A stretch of 64,000 nt of DNA from Christiangramia crocea (GCF_022410465.1 NZ_JAJSON010000013.1:1-64000), one strand, 5' to 3'; shown: positions 1-8,669, counted from the stretch's first letter. A program made the numbers and translations. Notes: a model not told the origin generated them from the sequence alone.

Positions 1-23
1 GCGGCAAATTGCCGCGCTTTTTT
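1..23 (+). terminator. intrinsic terminator of a gene left of the window
   Basis: GCGGCAA and TTGCCGC form a tight hairpin followed directly by a run of seven T on the + strand. It faces rightward, so it ends a + strand transcript that begins before the window. Confidence 0.6.
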
Positions 24-43
24 TATTCCTAAGCAACTTGAAT

Positions 44-2116
44 TTACTGAACTTCAGCAGTCTCCTCTTCTTTCTTAGTTTCTGCCTGTTCAGTTAGATA
101 ACTGTATTCCCTGGCATAATCCAGCATCTGCTCTTGGAATGATTCCGGTTGAGTCACTTTTATAGCTGTGATCTCTCCGTTCTCATCCATTTCCGGAACG
201 AGAACGGGATTTACAAATCCGCTATAAGGGGCTGATTTAAACGCTGCATTCCTTTCCAGCACTTCCTTATGTAATTCCTGGTCTACCTTTACTCCATAAT
301 TTTCCACCAGGTTCTTAACAGCTTCATAATCCCCTTCAGATTTGATCCTTTGGGTTTCTCTTAATAACTCTCCAAAAAGTTCTCTCAGCTTCTGGTAGTC
401 TTTAATATTGTAATAAATCTTACCGTCTTTCTGAACTTTTTCGATCACTCCTTCTTCTTTTCCTTTCTCAAATGCCCATGCACTAACCCACTGACGGTTT
501 CTCATATGAGCCTCCTCAATATCCGCTCCCGGCTCGATTCTCACCAATTGCGTCATCAATCCGTTCCGGATATAATCGTTATAGGCAGCTTTTCCCAGTT
601 TTTCCACATCATCGGTAAGGCCCAGTTCTTCGAGCTTTGGATCCATAAGGTAATATAAACCTACAAGATCTGCACGCCCTTCTTCCAGGGTTGAAGCATA
701 GCTCTTGAGTGTCTCTTTAGTGGTTCCCACACCGGGATTCAGTTGACCAGAAGCATGACCTACCACTTCGTGAAGCGCGGTATGAAGTTTATCAGCATCT
801 TTGCCGTATTCTTGCGAAAGAGAGATCTCTTCCTCATCATGAGCAAATTCTTTAAGCTTTTCTGATCCGCCCGCATTTTCATAGGCGCTGATTATATTCC
901 CAAGAGAGACTGACTTACTTCCATGAGTTTTTCTAATCCAGCTTGAATTCGGCAGGTTAACGCCGATTGGCGTACTTGGAGAAGCATCTCCGGCCTCACC
1001 TGCAACGATCACGGTTTTATAGGTCACTCCAACCACCGAATCTTTCTTGTGCTCATCCTGAATAGGCGAGTTATCCTCAAACCACTGAACGTTCTTCTCC
1101 ACTACGCTCATCTTTTCAGACATATCAAAATCCTTGATCTGAACGATAGTTTCATAAGAACCGGTGTACCCCATTGGATCGTTATATACTTCTATAAAAC
1201 TGTTTATATAATCTATATTCCCTTCGGTAGCTTCTACCCAGGCAACATTATACTCGTCCCAGGTTTGAAGATCCCCGGTCTTATAGTATTCAATAAGAAG
1301 TCCTAGTGCATTTGCCTGTTTTTCATTTTCGGCAACACCTTTAGCTTTCTCAAGCCAAGAAACAATCTCATCTATGGCATCACCATAAAGTCCGCCACTT
1401 TTGTATACTTTCTCAACTAACTCACCATTCTCCTTAACCAGTTTCGTGTTAATTCCGAAGGCAAGAGGCTTCTCCGGATTTGGAGATTTTTTTGCCGCAT
1501 AGAACTTTGTCACCTCTTCGGTAGTTATACCTTCTCCGTAGAAATTAACAGCTGAACCTTCCACAAGGCCTTTTGACTCATCCAGATTTACCTTTTTCAT
1601 ATCCTTATCATTGAAGATCACTTCATAAGGTTCCCCACTAATCTCGGTATTGGTAGCTTCCAGCAGGCTGTTGAAATATTCTTTACTGAATTCCGGCTTC
1701 AACTTATCATTAGAGTAATGATGATGAATTCCGTTAGAGAACCAGACTCTTTTCAGGTAAGTTTCAAAAGCTTTCCATTCATCAGATTCTTTATCGCCTT
1801 GGTAATTCACGTAAATATTCTCAAGAGCCTCACGAATCTCAAGGTTATGCTTATAGTTCTGATCCCACATGATATCCCTTCCGGCAAGTCCGGCCTGGGT
1901 AAGATAGTAGACCAGTTTTTGTTCTTTCAGGCTAAGGTTTTCCCAACCCGGAATCTGGTAACGCAGGATCTTAAGATCTGCAAATTCATCTACCTTGTAT
2001 TCAAAATTTTCAGAAGTGGCTACTTCTTTTGGATCGGTTTCCTGTGAATCATTGCTATCACAGGCAATAAAGGTCATTGCCGATGCCAGCAAGACCATAC
2101 TTAATATTTTCTTCAT
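44..2116 (-). CDS. dipeptidyl-peptidase III (M49), lipoprotein
   Basis: Zinc exopeptidase that removes dipeptides from the N-terminus of short peptides. The M49 signature HEVVGH lies at residues 449-454 and the second zinc motif EEGRAD at 478-483, the order expected for DPP III. The start is placed at the ATG giving MKKILSMVLL with a lipobox ending in AC, because 11 upstream residues have no signal character; this yields 690 residues, close to the Bacteroidetes form (human DPP III is longer). The lipobox predicts an envelope-anchored enzyme. The same-strand dipeptidase upstream could finish its products; a hairpin between the two suggests separate transcripts. Family assignment is firm, localisation is inferred. 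Confidence 0.93.
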   Translation of the reverse strand: MKKILSMVLLASAMTFIACDSNDSQETDPKEVATSENFEYKVDEFADLKILRYQIPGWENLSLKEQKLVYYLTQAGLAGRDIMWDQNYKHNLEIREALENIYVNYQGDKESDEWKAFETYLKRVWFSNGIHHHYSNDKLKPEFSKEYFNSLLEATNTEISGEPYEVIFNDKDMKKVNLDESKGLVEGSAVNFYGEGITTEEVTKFYAAKKSPNPEKPLAFGINTKLVKENGELVEKVYKSGGLYGDAIDEIVSWLEKAKGVAENEKQANALGLLIEYYKTGDLQTWDEYNVAWVEATEGNIDYINSFIEVYNDPMGYTGSYETIVQIKDFDMSEKMSVVEKNVQWFEDNSPIQDEHKKDSVVGVTYKTVIVAGEAGDASPSTPIGVNLPNSSWIRKTHGSKSVSLGNIISAYENAGGSEKLKEFAHDEEEISLSQEYGKDADKLHTALHEVVGHASGQLNPGVGTTKETLKSYASTLEEGRADLVGLYYLMDPKLEELGLTDDVEKLGKAAYNDYIRNGLMTQLVRIEPGADIEEAHMRNRQWVSAWAFEKGKEEGVIEKVQKDGKIYYNIKDYQKLRELFGELLRETQRIKSEGDYEAVKNLVENYGVKVDQELHKEVLERNAAFKSAPYSGFVNPVLVPEMDENGEITAIKVTQPESFQEQMLDYAREYSYLTEQAETKKEEETAEVQ

Positions 2117-2148
2117 GGTTTGTAAAAATTTGGTATACAAAGTTAACA

Positions 2149-2189
2149 AAACGGCGAATCAAATCTTAATAAAATCTGATTCGCCGTTT
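2149..2189 (-). terminator. hairpin after the dipeptidase gene
   Basis: A 13-bp perfect inverted repeat (AAACGGCGAATCA and its complement) with a 15-nt loop lies between the two peptidase genes. On the minus strand it is followed by a broken T-rich stretch, so it probably ends the dipeptidase transcript. Confidence 0.55.
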
Positions 2190-2282
2190 GGATTCCTGAT
2201 TGGTTAAAAGATCCCTTCGGCTTTGCCTCCGAACGACTTTTAGAATTCATTTCTCCCATTGGTCGAAATGACCTTATCCTAC

Positions 2283-3677
2283 CTAATTGTTCCTACTCAT
2301 TTCAGTAAAATATTTATAGAACCATGGAATAGTCTCTATTCCCTTCAGGTAATTCCATACTCCGAAATTCTCATTTGGCGAGTGGATGGCATCGGTATCC
2401 AATCCAAAACCCATCAGGATGATCTTGCTTTTCAATTCTTTTTCAAATAGTGAAACGATAGGGATACTACCTCCGCTTCTCTGCGGAATTGGAGTTTTCC
2501 CAAAAGTTTCTTCATAAGCTTTGCTCGCGGCCAGGTATCCTATGGTATCTATTGGTGTTACATAAGGATAACCGCCATGATGTGGTTTCACTTCAACTCT
2601 TACCCCTTTGGGAGCAATACTTTCAAAATGTTTTTTGAACAGTTCAGTGATCTCTTTCCAGTCCTGATCAGGCACCAGTCTCATGGATATCTTAGCGAAG
2701 GCTTTTGAAGGAAGAACGGTCTTGGCACCTTCGCCTATATAACCTCCCCACATTCCGTTCACATCTAAGGTTGGGCGAATAGAACCTCTCTCCAGGGTAG
2801 AATACCCCTTCTCGCCGTAGACATCATCAATATCAAGCTTTTCCTTATACTCCTCAAGATCGAAGGGAGCTTCGGCCATTTTCTTTCTTTCTTCATCCGA
2901 AAGGTTCTCTACTTTATCATAAAAACCGGGAATAGTGATATGATTGTTCTCATCGGTAAGCGAAGCGATCATCTTACTTAATACATTCAGCGGATTGGCC
3001 ACGGCTCCACCGTAAAGTCCCGAATGCAGATCCCTGTTGGCCCCGGTCACTTCAACCTCCAGATAGGAAAGTCCACGAAGACCAGTTGTTATTGAAGGTA
3101 CATCCTTAGCGATCATTCCCGTATCTGAGATCAGGATCACATCATTTGTGAGTCGGTCCTTATATTCTTTTATAAACCATTCCAGATGTTCGCTACCAAC
3201 TTCTTCCTCCCCCTCTATCATGAATTTTACATTACATGGCAACTCATCATTTTGGGTCATATATTCAAGAGCCTTTACATGCATGAACATCTGGCCCTTA
3301 TCATCACAGGCTCCCCTTGCAAAAATGGCCCCTTCAGGATGTATCTTCGTCTCTTTTATCACAGGTTCAAAAGGCGGTGAATCCCAAAGATCCAGCGGAT
3401 CTGGCGGCTGCACATCATAATGTCCATATACCAGTACCGTTGGTAAAGTTTTATCGATTATCTTCTCCGCATAAACCACGGGATGACCCGGTGTATTACA
3501 TACCTCAGCAAGATCACAGCCAGCATCAAGCAGATTCTCTTTAACAGCCTCGGCCGTTTTCAGCATGTCACTTTTGTATGCCGGATCTGCACTAATGGAA
3601 GGAATCTTCAGTAGTTCCCTCAATTCTGCAAGGAAGCGTTCCTTATTTTTTTCTAAGTATACTTTTATTGAATCCAT
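2283..3677 (-). CDS. M20 family dipeptidase
   Basis: Metal-dependent dipeptidase/carboxypeptidase of the M20 family. Metal-site motifs are in place: GHYDVQ with H86 and D88, the bridging Asp in RGACDDKG (D125), and EGEEEVGS around residues 155-162 containing the catalytic Glu. The 464-residue length fits dipeptidases of the peptidase V/CNDP type. No signal peptide is visible, so it should act in the cytoplasm, splitting dipeptides such as those released by the neighbouring DPP III. It lies upstream of DPP III on the same strand, 166 bp away. The substrate cannot be read from sequence. Confidence 0.93.
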   Translation of the reverse strand: MDSIKVYLEKNKERFLAELRELLKIPSISADPAYKSDMLKTAEAVKENLLDAGCDLAEVCNTPGHPVVYAEKIIDKTLPTVLVYGHYDVQPPDPLDLWDSPPFEPVIKETKIHPEGAIFARGACDDKGQMFMHVKALEYMTQNDELPCNVKFMIEGEEEVGSEHLEWFIKEYKDRLTNDVILISDTGMIAKDVPSITTGLRGLSYLEVEVTGANRDLHSGLYGGAVANPLNVLSKMIASLTDENNHITIPGFYDKVENLSDEERKKMAEAPFDLEEYKEKLDIDDVYGEKGYSTLERGSIRPTLDVNGMWGGYIGEGAKTVLPSKAFAKISMRLVPDQDWKEITELFKKHFESIAPKGVRVEVKPHHGGYPYVTPIDTIGYLAASKAYEETFGKTPIPQRSGGSIPIVSLFEKELKSKIILMGFGLDTDAIHSPNENFGVWNYLKGIETIPWFYKYFTEMSRNN

Positions 3678-3889
3678 TAATTTTGATTTCAGGTTTGCGT
3701 AAAGTTACTAAGATATCATTGGAAAACTATAACCATATTTTGGTCTCTTCCTGATCCTGCAATAAATTCTTTCATGTTTCAGAAAACTCTAAAAAAAATC
3801 AAAACTTCTGAAAATCAGGACCTGGAAAACCCCGAATTTAGGCTAATAATTTTTTCGATCATTTTTTTCAATATTTTCTCATATCACTA

Positions 3890-3919
3890 TTTGATTTTTA
3901 AAAACTATATTTATATTTG
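3890..3919 (+). promoter_or_regulatory. Bacteroidetes-type promoter of tRNA-Leu
   Basis: TTTG (3890-3893) and TATATTTG (3912-3919, a perfect TAnnTTTG) are 18 bp apart, about 60 bp before the mature tRNA. The rest of 3678-3980 is AT-rich and shows no gene. Confidence 0.65.
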
Positions 3920-3980
3920 CACCCGCTTAAGTAATTAAGCAGGGTTTACAACGAGTCCTAAGTGTTGTAAAACTTAAAAT

Positions 3981-4062
3981 GCGGGCGTGGTGGAATTGGT
4001 AGACACGCTAGACTTAGGATCTAGTGCCGCAAGGTGTGAAGGTTCGAGTCCTTTCGCCCGCA
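3981..4062 (+). tRNA. tRNA-Leu (anticodon UAG)
   Basis: The acceptor arms GCGGGCG (3981-3987) and CGCCCGC (4055-4061) pair fully, with discriminator A at 4062. The anticodon stem CTAGA/TCTAG encloses the loop CTTAGGA, giving anticodon TAG. A class II variable arm and the GGTTCGAGTCC T-arm are present. CCA is not encoded. From 4012 onward the tRNA is also the attachment site of the element: the 3' part was supplied by the incoming DNA, so the gene remains functional. Confidence 0.96.
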
Positions 4063-4064
4063 CA
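4012..4064 (+). repeat. attL: 53-bp tRNA-Leu 3' repeat
   Basis: Identical base for base to 31701-31753; identity begins at the anticodon loop and ends two bases after the discriminator. Similarity resumes after a short indel through the following terminator. Confidence 0.92.
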
Positions 4065-4073
4065 ACAAGAGAA

Positions 4074-4103
4074 AAGCCGACTTTAACGAGTCGGCTTTTT
4101 TTA
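4074..4103 (+). terminator. element-supplied terminator of tRNA-Leu
   Basis: AAGCCGACT / AGTCGGCTT hairpin followed by T7. It nearly matches the terminator at 31758-31787. Because the element entered at the tRNA 3' end, this copy belongs to the element and replaces the displaced native one. Confidence 0.85.
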
Positions 4104-4107
4104 TTTC

Positions 4108-4128
4108 AGGTACAACATAGGTACAACA
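4108..4128. repeat. left inner repeat with two GGTACAAC units (putative integrase arm sites)
   Basis: Two GGTACAAC octamers 11 bp apart. The whole 21-bp block is identical and in the same orientation at 31576-31596 near the other end of the element. Position inside both ends fits arm-type binding sites of a tyrosine recombinase; that role is inferred. Confidence 0.6.
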
Positions 4129-4412
4129 CCTTTACAAACTCTTTCTCTCTATATTTTTTCATGTCAAATTCAATTATTTGCTTACATATTTTATTGAAAA
4201 ATTAGAAATAGCTAATAATTAAATTACGGGAGCCTAAACTAACATCAAATCATCCAACTTATCTTTTTATGGACTGTCGCATTTCTATATTCTAAGTTCG
4301 AAAAATACTTCTTCGTGATTTTTACCTACTAAATAATAAAGCATGTAAATAATAATGGAAAATCAATAGTTGGTTTTCAAGTATACCATTAAACTTACTC
4401 TGATTTCAAAGT
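4129..4412. other. AT-rich left-end spacer, no gene seen
   Basis: Nothing coding or clearly structured is visible between the left inner repeat and the end of the first element gene. Probably part of the recombination/end region. Confidence 0.4.
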
Positions 4413-5093
4413 TTATAAAGGTTTGCCATAATTTTTCTTAATACTTGTATCTAAGTTGTCCCTATTATGGGACGGTGCATTATGTCTTTGATCATTTTTC
4501 ATTTCATCCGCTTTTATCATCCAGTTTCGCGCACAGGCCTTCCAGTTTGTGATCGGATGTTTTCCATTTAATTTCCAGCCTATGGATTCGTAAAAATTAT
4601 AGAATTTTTTAGCCTCCAGGGTACTTCTATTTTTTCCATCGAAATATTTAATAACTACCTGTTCATTTTTTGGACATGTTTGTTTAAAAGAGTTTATAAT
4701 ATTTTTATTCTTATGTTTATTAAAAGAGACCATTTTTTGGACAGGTACCTGTTCAGAAACTGAACAACTCCTGTCCATTTTTTGATCATGTAGTGTATCA
4801 AATCTGAACATCTCAACGAGTGAACCAGTTTGCGGGTTATGTGAGGCGCTATGTTGAAGATACCCCCACTTTTTTAAATCCTGAAGTAGTTTGTGATAAG
4901 TAGTCCGGGAACGTATTTTGGCCAGCAACATTACCTGTTTTCTGTTGATCATGAGGGTTTCCGGAAAATGTTTTTGATTCCATAATTCAAAAAAGGCCAG
5001 GTATAAGCTGCGATGTGAAGACGAGATATTGTCATCCTCGAAAAATTTCCGCAAGACCCCATTCAGATGACGTATGTAGTTGACCTCACTCAC
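4413..5093 (-). CDS. winged-helix replication/regulator-like protein of mobile elements
   Basis: A 226-residue protein with an N-terminal helical region followed by a winged-helix-like segment (about residues 45-85; INRKQVMLLAKI then a recognition-like helix RTTYHKLLQDLKKWG). The middle is low-complexity and rich in K, N and S. The C-terminal part (about 160-200) contains FYNFYESIGWKLNGK and NWKACARNW, a pattern seen at the tails of phage/plasmid replication-initiation or primosome-loading proteins. It follows the BfmA gene by 71 bp on the same strand, the usual company of such genes in Bacteroidetes mobilizable elements. Replication protein versus regulator cannot be settled here. Confidence 0.6.
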   Translation of the reverse strand: MSEVNYIRHLNGVLRKFFEDDNISSSHRSLYLAFFELWNQKHFPETLMINRKQVMLLAKIRSRTTYHKLLQDLKKWGYLQHSASHNPQTGSLVEMFRFDTLHDQKMDRSCSVSEQVPVQKMVSFNKHKNKNIINSFKQTCPKNEQVVIKYFDGKNRSTLEAKKFYNFYESIGWKLNGKHPITNWKACARNWMIKADEMKNDQRHNAPSHNRDNLDTSIKKNYGKPL

Positions 5094-5164
5094 TTTTTTA
5101 TGTTACCAGATTTGTATATTGATTAGCTTCCCGATATATTTTCTGAAAATCCAATTTTTGCTTG

Positions 5165-5701
5165 CTAATCGTGATATACATGATATTTTGATTTAAGGTG
5201 GTTTATTTCAGAAGTGGTCAGAGCCAGTTTCCAATAGGGTTTTCCGAAACTGGGTTTCACCTCTTTAAGTCTGCCCAGGACTTTTCGGATGTCGTTGTGA
5301 TCGATCTCAGGTTTGGTTTTCGAAAGTGAAGGCTGGTTTTTGGTTAAATTCTTAAAAGCTTCCTCAAACGAATGGTTCACCTTCTTTTTAGATTGAGCCG
5401 GCAATTCTTCAAAGATTGCCTGTAGCATTCCTTTGGTAGGAAGAGTTTGGTTCTGTTCAATATCCCGGATAATAGCGATCAGGGCATTGATACGTTTTTT
5501 CATTGCTGCTTCCAGGGTTTGCATTTTGGGTCCCATATTCTCTGATGGCGATATATTGTTTCCCTCAAAAAAATCGAGCATGAGCAGTAAGGTCATCGAT
5601 TGGGATTGACCAATTTCACGACTGTATTTTCGGAATTTATTCGCTACCGAACTTTTAATTTTGAAGGTAGCAAAGCCTTCTTTTTCATATCCTTTATCCA
5701 T
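5165..5701 (-). CDS. bfmA: BfmA/BtgA family mobilization protein
   Basis: The 178-residue protein opens with MDKGYEKEGFATFKIKSSVA and continues with KFRKYSREIGQSQSMTLLLM, the conserved N-terminus of BfmA/BtgA mobilization accessory proteins of Bacteroides and flavobacterial elements. Family knowledge: these assist relaxase action at oriT. The middle holds a second helical block (KKRINALIAIIRDIE) also typical of the family. A relaxase gene normally follows or overlaps; here the next gene is the winged-helix protein, so the mobilization set is incomplete. The DNA just upstream is the natural place for an oriT. Confidence 0.85.
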   Translation of the reverse strand: MDKGYEKEGFATFKIKSSVANKFRKYSREIGQSQSMTLLLMLDFFEGNNISPSENMGPKMQTLEAAMKKRINALIAIIRDIEQNQTLPTKGMLQAIFEELPAQSKKKVNHSFEEAFKNLTKNQPSLSKTKPEIDHNDIRKVLGRLKEVKPSFGKPYWKLALTTSEINHLKSKYHVYHD

Positions 5702-6052
5702 TTTTTAGTAAAAAATTAGCCTGTTTATGGGGTCTGCGAGTATTTTTTAGTAAAAAACTTTCTGCTCTTTCTTCTTTATCAATTAATTTGACTTCAGAAC
5801 CATTCATTTGATTACATCTCAAATGAAAAATTAACTGTAACATCGCAGCGCGTGTTACCCTCTTGCTATACCATTTCGTCCCGCTGGCGGGACAAAATTT
5901 TCATACAGGTTGGTTTGCACTAACTGTTATTTTTTAAGTTATACAAGGAGATTTTAAAAGACCAAAGGCTTCTTCTATTTTAAGAGTTTTGGTGAAATAG
6001 AATTATTAAAAATTCATTGTTTCGGATAAATCATCGAGAATTCGGAAAATAA
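5702..6052. other. non-coding mobilization region, possible oriT
   Basis: No gene is visible. The notable part is 5841-5893: a G/C-richer stretch (GCAGCGCGTGTTACCC) followed by the perfect inverted repeat GTCCCGC-TG-GCGGGAC at 5878-5893, in otherwise AT-rich DNA directly upstream of the bfmA gene. That is where an origin of transfer would be expected. The function is inferred from position and symmetry only. Confidence 0.4.
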
Positions 6053-6082
6053 AAAAAGGTGATCTATACAGACCACCTTTTT
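6053..6082 (-). terminator. terminator of the JAB-domain gene
   Basis: On the minus strand a GGTGGTCT...AGATCACC hairpin is followed by T7, 20 bp past the stop of the JAB gene. Confidence 0.75.
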
Positions 6083-6101
6083 AAATTGGGACAAAAAAGG
6101 A

Positions 6102-6551
6102 TCATAGCATCCCTTCATCGGCGAAGGAGTAGTAGTCACGATCGGAAGTTAAGATCAGGTGATCGAGGAGTTTGATATCAAAATAACTGCAGGCTTTCTG
6201 GATCTTGCTAGTTATTTTTTTATCGGCAAAACTTGGTTTTAAGGTACCGGAAGGGTGGTTATGCGCTACAATTATGGATGTTGTAAGGCTTTTGAGTATT
6301 ACGCCAAATAGGATACGAATATCTACCAATGTTCCGGTAATTCCACCCAAAGAAACCTGATACACTCCTTTGACTTTATTTGAGTTGTTTAAAAGTAAAA
6401 CTTTAAAACATTCCTGAAGTTCGATCTGGTATTTGTTCCAGGTGCGGTATAGTAGCTCAAAAGCACTCAGGGAAGAGGTGATTTTAGGTGCTTCACTTAA
6501 TTTAAAGTTCCCCTGATATTTTATCGATATTTCATTAACTTTAGTTTTCAT
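6102..6551 (-). CDS. JAB (RadC-like) domain protein
   Basis: A 149-residue RadC/MPN-like protein. The JAMM metal-site signature is complete: HNHPSG at residues 97-102 (ligands H97, H99) and D110 in PSFAD. The N-terminal helix-hairpin-helix of full-length RadC (about 220 residues) is missing, the short form typical of integrative elements. The biochemical role of these element-borne proteins is unsettled; despite the RadC name no repair function is proven. It lies between the bfmA region and ssb, each with its own terminator, in the conserved left-end backbone. Confidence 0.85.
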   Translation of the reverse strand: MKTKVNEISIKYQGNFKLSEAPKITSSLSAFELLYRTWNKYQIELQECFKVLLLNNSNKVKGVYQVSLGGITGTLVDIRILFGVILKSLTTSIIVAHNHPSGTLKPSFADKKITSKIQKACSYFDIKLLDHLILTSDRDYYSFADEGML

Positions 6552-6580
6552 TTTACTCTTAATGTTAAATAGGTAGATGT

Positions 6581-6615
6581 AAAAAGAGGGCGTGAGGTGA
6601 GATCAACGCCCTCTG
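6581..6615 (-). terminator. terminator of ssb
   Basis: AGAGGGCGT / ACGCCCTCT, a 9-bp perfect stem followed by T5 on the minus strand, 6 bp past the ssb stop codon. Confidence 0.8.
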
Positions 6616-6620
6616 TTTTT

Positions 6621-6980
6621 CTACGAATCTGATTCATTCGCATTTTTGGCATTCCCTAAAAGAAGGATTTCATTAGCTACCACTTCGGTAACATATCTTT
6701 TTTCACCTTCGTTAGTTTCATAGGATCTGGAAGTTAATTTTCCCTCAATGGCAATTTCTTCTCCTTTACCGACGTATTGCTCAACGATCTCTGCTGTTTT
6801 ACCCCATGCTATAATGTTGTGCCACTGGGTATTCTGCACTTTTTCTCCTTTTGAATTTTTGAAGAATTCATTGGTTGCAATGGAGAAGGAGGCAACTTTC
6901 TTACCGCTGTCGAGGTTTCTGACTTTGGGAACATTTCCCACATTTCCGATTAACTGAACTTTATTTCTAATAGCACTCAT
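6621..6980 (-). CDS. ssb: single-stranded DNA-binding protein (element type)
   Basis: OB-fold SSB of 119 residues. The start is placed at the ATG giving MSAIRNKVQLIGNVG, the conserved SSB N-terminus; the 42 in-frame residues upstream do not resemble SSB. Typical core motifs follow: FSIATNEFF, TQWHNIIAWGKTAEIVEQYV with the aromatic DNA-stacking residues, and KGEEIAIEGKLTSRSY. The C-terminus (NANESDS) lacks the acidic DDxIPF-like tip that recruits partners in chromosomal SSBs, as in many plasmid and ICE copies. It probably coats the transferred strand during mobilization. Confidence 0.93.
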   Translation of the reverse strand: MSAIRNKVQLIGNVGNVPKVRNLDSGKKVASFSIATNEFFKNSKGEKVQNTQWHNIIAWGKTAEIVEQYVGKGEEIAIEGKLTSRSYETNEGEKRYVTEVVANEILLLGNAKNANESDS

Positions 6981-7138
6981 AACGTTTAATATTATGGTCT
7001 GTGACCAGACCTGATTAATAAAAATTGATTTACTTTTTATACCCGGAGCTTTTCCCTTTTGATCTTTCGTTCTGATTGCGGATATGTTTCTATGGAGTGA
7101 TCTCATGACATTCTTATTTGATTTACTTCTTATAGGGC

Positions 7139-7289
7139 CGTATGCTATTTCCTTTTTTGATGCAGATACAGATTCAGGATATAGAATTAGAGAGGGCTTA
7201 TAAAAGGGAGTGCGTAGCCGACCGGCTTATGCAGCCCGGCTAACTTCTATATCCTGGTATTTCGCATATATAAAAAAGGAAAGTATACG
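7139..7289. repeat. nested long inverted repeat, about 150 bp
   Basis: Two concentric inverted repeats: outer arms 7139-7163 and 7264-7289 (CGTATGCTATTTCC... against ...GGAAAGTATACG), inner arms 7175-7190 (CAGGATATAGAATTAG) and 7240-7256 (CTAACTTCTATATCCTG). The centre holds further short pairings (AGCCG-acc-GGCT at 7216-7227, AGCCCGGCT at 7233-7241). Either strand could fold into one extended cruciform or RNA. No gene overlaps it. It might be a single-strand origin, transfer site or structured RNA; I cannot choose. Confidence 0.6.
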
Positions 7290-7952
7290 CACGATTAGAA
7301 GGTCAGATAGGAGAAGATGAGTGAATGTGAAGCAGGCTAAAACCAGAATATTTTCAAGAGTTTGAGAATTAGCCCATACCCTAATTAATTGTTGGTAAAA
7401 TTGAATTATGGAGTTTTTAATATTTTTCCAGTTGTCGATTTATAAATTAGAGATCCTTAACAAGATGGGAATCTGAATCCAGCGAACTTCTTCAAAAATC
7501 TTCGAGCTGGAATGAAGCGTTCCAATTTTTCCTTGTATTAGTGGAATGGAAATCGAAATTTGTGAAGGTGTTCAAGATCTTTAAAGAGAGGCGCTTTTCC
7601 CCGAATGAAGCTTTTGCGAAATACAGTGGGAATGGGCTGAGCGAGTCTTTAAATGTATAGATAACTGAAAGCATTATTTTATATCCGGTGAGTGACTAGG
7701 AATAATTAAACAAGAGAGCCCACGCGCTGTATATGCTAATCGCATTAAAAGAGTGTCCTCGACCTCACCTTGCGGGTGTACAGGCACCCTCCAAACCATA
7801 ATATCCCCAGAGGCCTTCTTTAAAAGGAAAACGCTCGGGATATACAAAATAAAGTTACCTTTAGTTATTTATCCTCTTGTTAAAAAGCTGTTTTAGAAGA
7901 CTGCAGTGGTAAATGAAAAAATATTCTCTCCCAGGAAAAACATAATTAATTT
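7290..7952. other. non-coding boundary between element backbone and cargo
   Basis: About 660 bp without a convincing gene. A 60-codon frame at 7492-7674 (-) has no recognisable domain and is not counted. Around 7775-7800 there are overlapping short hairpins (CACC-ttgc-GGGTG, GGGTG-tacagg-CACCC) in a G/C-richer patch. This is where the conserved left-end backbone stops and the cargo begins. Confidence 0.4.
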
Positions 7953-8669
7953 CTATAAATTCAATCGTTTGTAAACCTCTTTTTTGTACTTCTCTCCAAT
8001 AGGTATCCTTATATCTCCTATCAAAATTTTTGTCTTTTGAATACCAGTAATGAAATCAATGTTTACAATGAACGAACGATGGACACGAAAAAATTTAGTG
8101 GGAGGAAGTTTTTCCAGGATTTCTTTAAAACTAGATAAAGTCAATAAAGGTTTTTTTGAAGGTCGAATGTGAATTTTCAAGTAATCCTTTAACCCCTCGA
8201 TATATGCCAGTTCACCGAGATTTACCCTTGTTCTGTCATATTCTGCCTTTATGAATATGAAATCATGTTCTGAAATATTAGATTCCTGGACCGTTTCTTT
8301 TCTCCCACCCACTTTCAATTGATGTATGTTTTTAGCCCTGGCAATAGCTTTCAAGAAACGATGAAAAGGAACCGGTTTTATTAAATAATCTGTCACATTT
8401 AACTCAAACCCTTCTAATGCATATTGAGAATAAGCAGTGGTTATAATTATCTGAGGTAAATTCTCAATGTTTCTAGCCAGATCTAAACCATTAAGATTTG
8501 GCATCTCTATGTCAAGAATTATCAGATCGATCTTATTTTTATTCAAAACATCAATAGCATCCAAAGGATTGGTACAAGCGGCCACCAATTCGACGCCATC
8601 CACCTTGCTTAGGTAGGATTCAACTACTTCAATAGCCAAGGGCTCATCATCTATAATTACCACTCTCAT
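7953..8669 (-). CDS. LytTR-family response regulator
   Basis: A receiver domain (about residues 1-120) with acidic pocket D-D-E, phospho-acceptor Asp in LIILDIEMPN and conserved Lys in YLIKPVPF, joined to a LytTR DNA-binding domain (about 140-235; IEGLKDYLKIH, FFRVHRSFIVN). The start chosen gives MRVVIIDDEP and overlaps the kinase stop as TAATG, the signature of translational coupling; an upstream ATG adds two residues. It is last in a five-gene minus-strand run (outer-membrane protein, Kelch, DUF4907, kinase, regulator), so it likely controls that run and the divergent DUF4270 arm. Confidence 0.93.
   Translation of the reverse strand: MRVVIIDDEPLAIEVVESYLSKVDGVELVAACTNPLDAIDVLNKNKIDLIILDIEMPNLNGLDLARNIENLPQIIITTAYSQYALEGFELNVTDYLIKPVPFHRFLKAIARAKNIHQLKVGGRKETVQESNISEHDFIFIKAEYDRTRVNLGELAYIEGLKDYLKIHIRPSKKPLLTLSSFKEILEKLPPTKFFRVHRSFIVNIDFITGIQKTKILIGDIRIPIGEKYKKEVYKRLNL

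Noticed and set aside
2116-2165. Promoter for DPP III at a TAACTTTG on the minus strand
   Set aside because: The -7 match is perfect but the nearest TTTG is only about 14 bp upstream and lies in the terminator hairpin.
6102-6551. Chromosomal DNA repair protein RadC
   Set aside because: Short element-type JAB protein without the helix-hairpin-helix region.
7139-7289. Retron-like msr-msd RNA
   Set aside because: Inverted repeats fit the shape, but no reverse transcriptase gene is present.
7492-7674. 60-codon frame (-) in the backbone-cargo gap
   Set aside because: No domain, no start context, no neighbour in operon; such frames are expected by chance.
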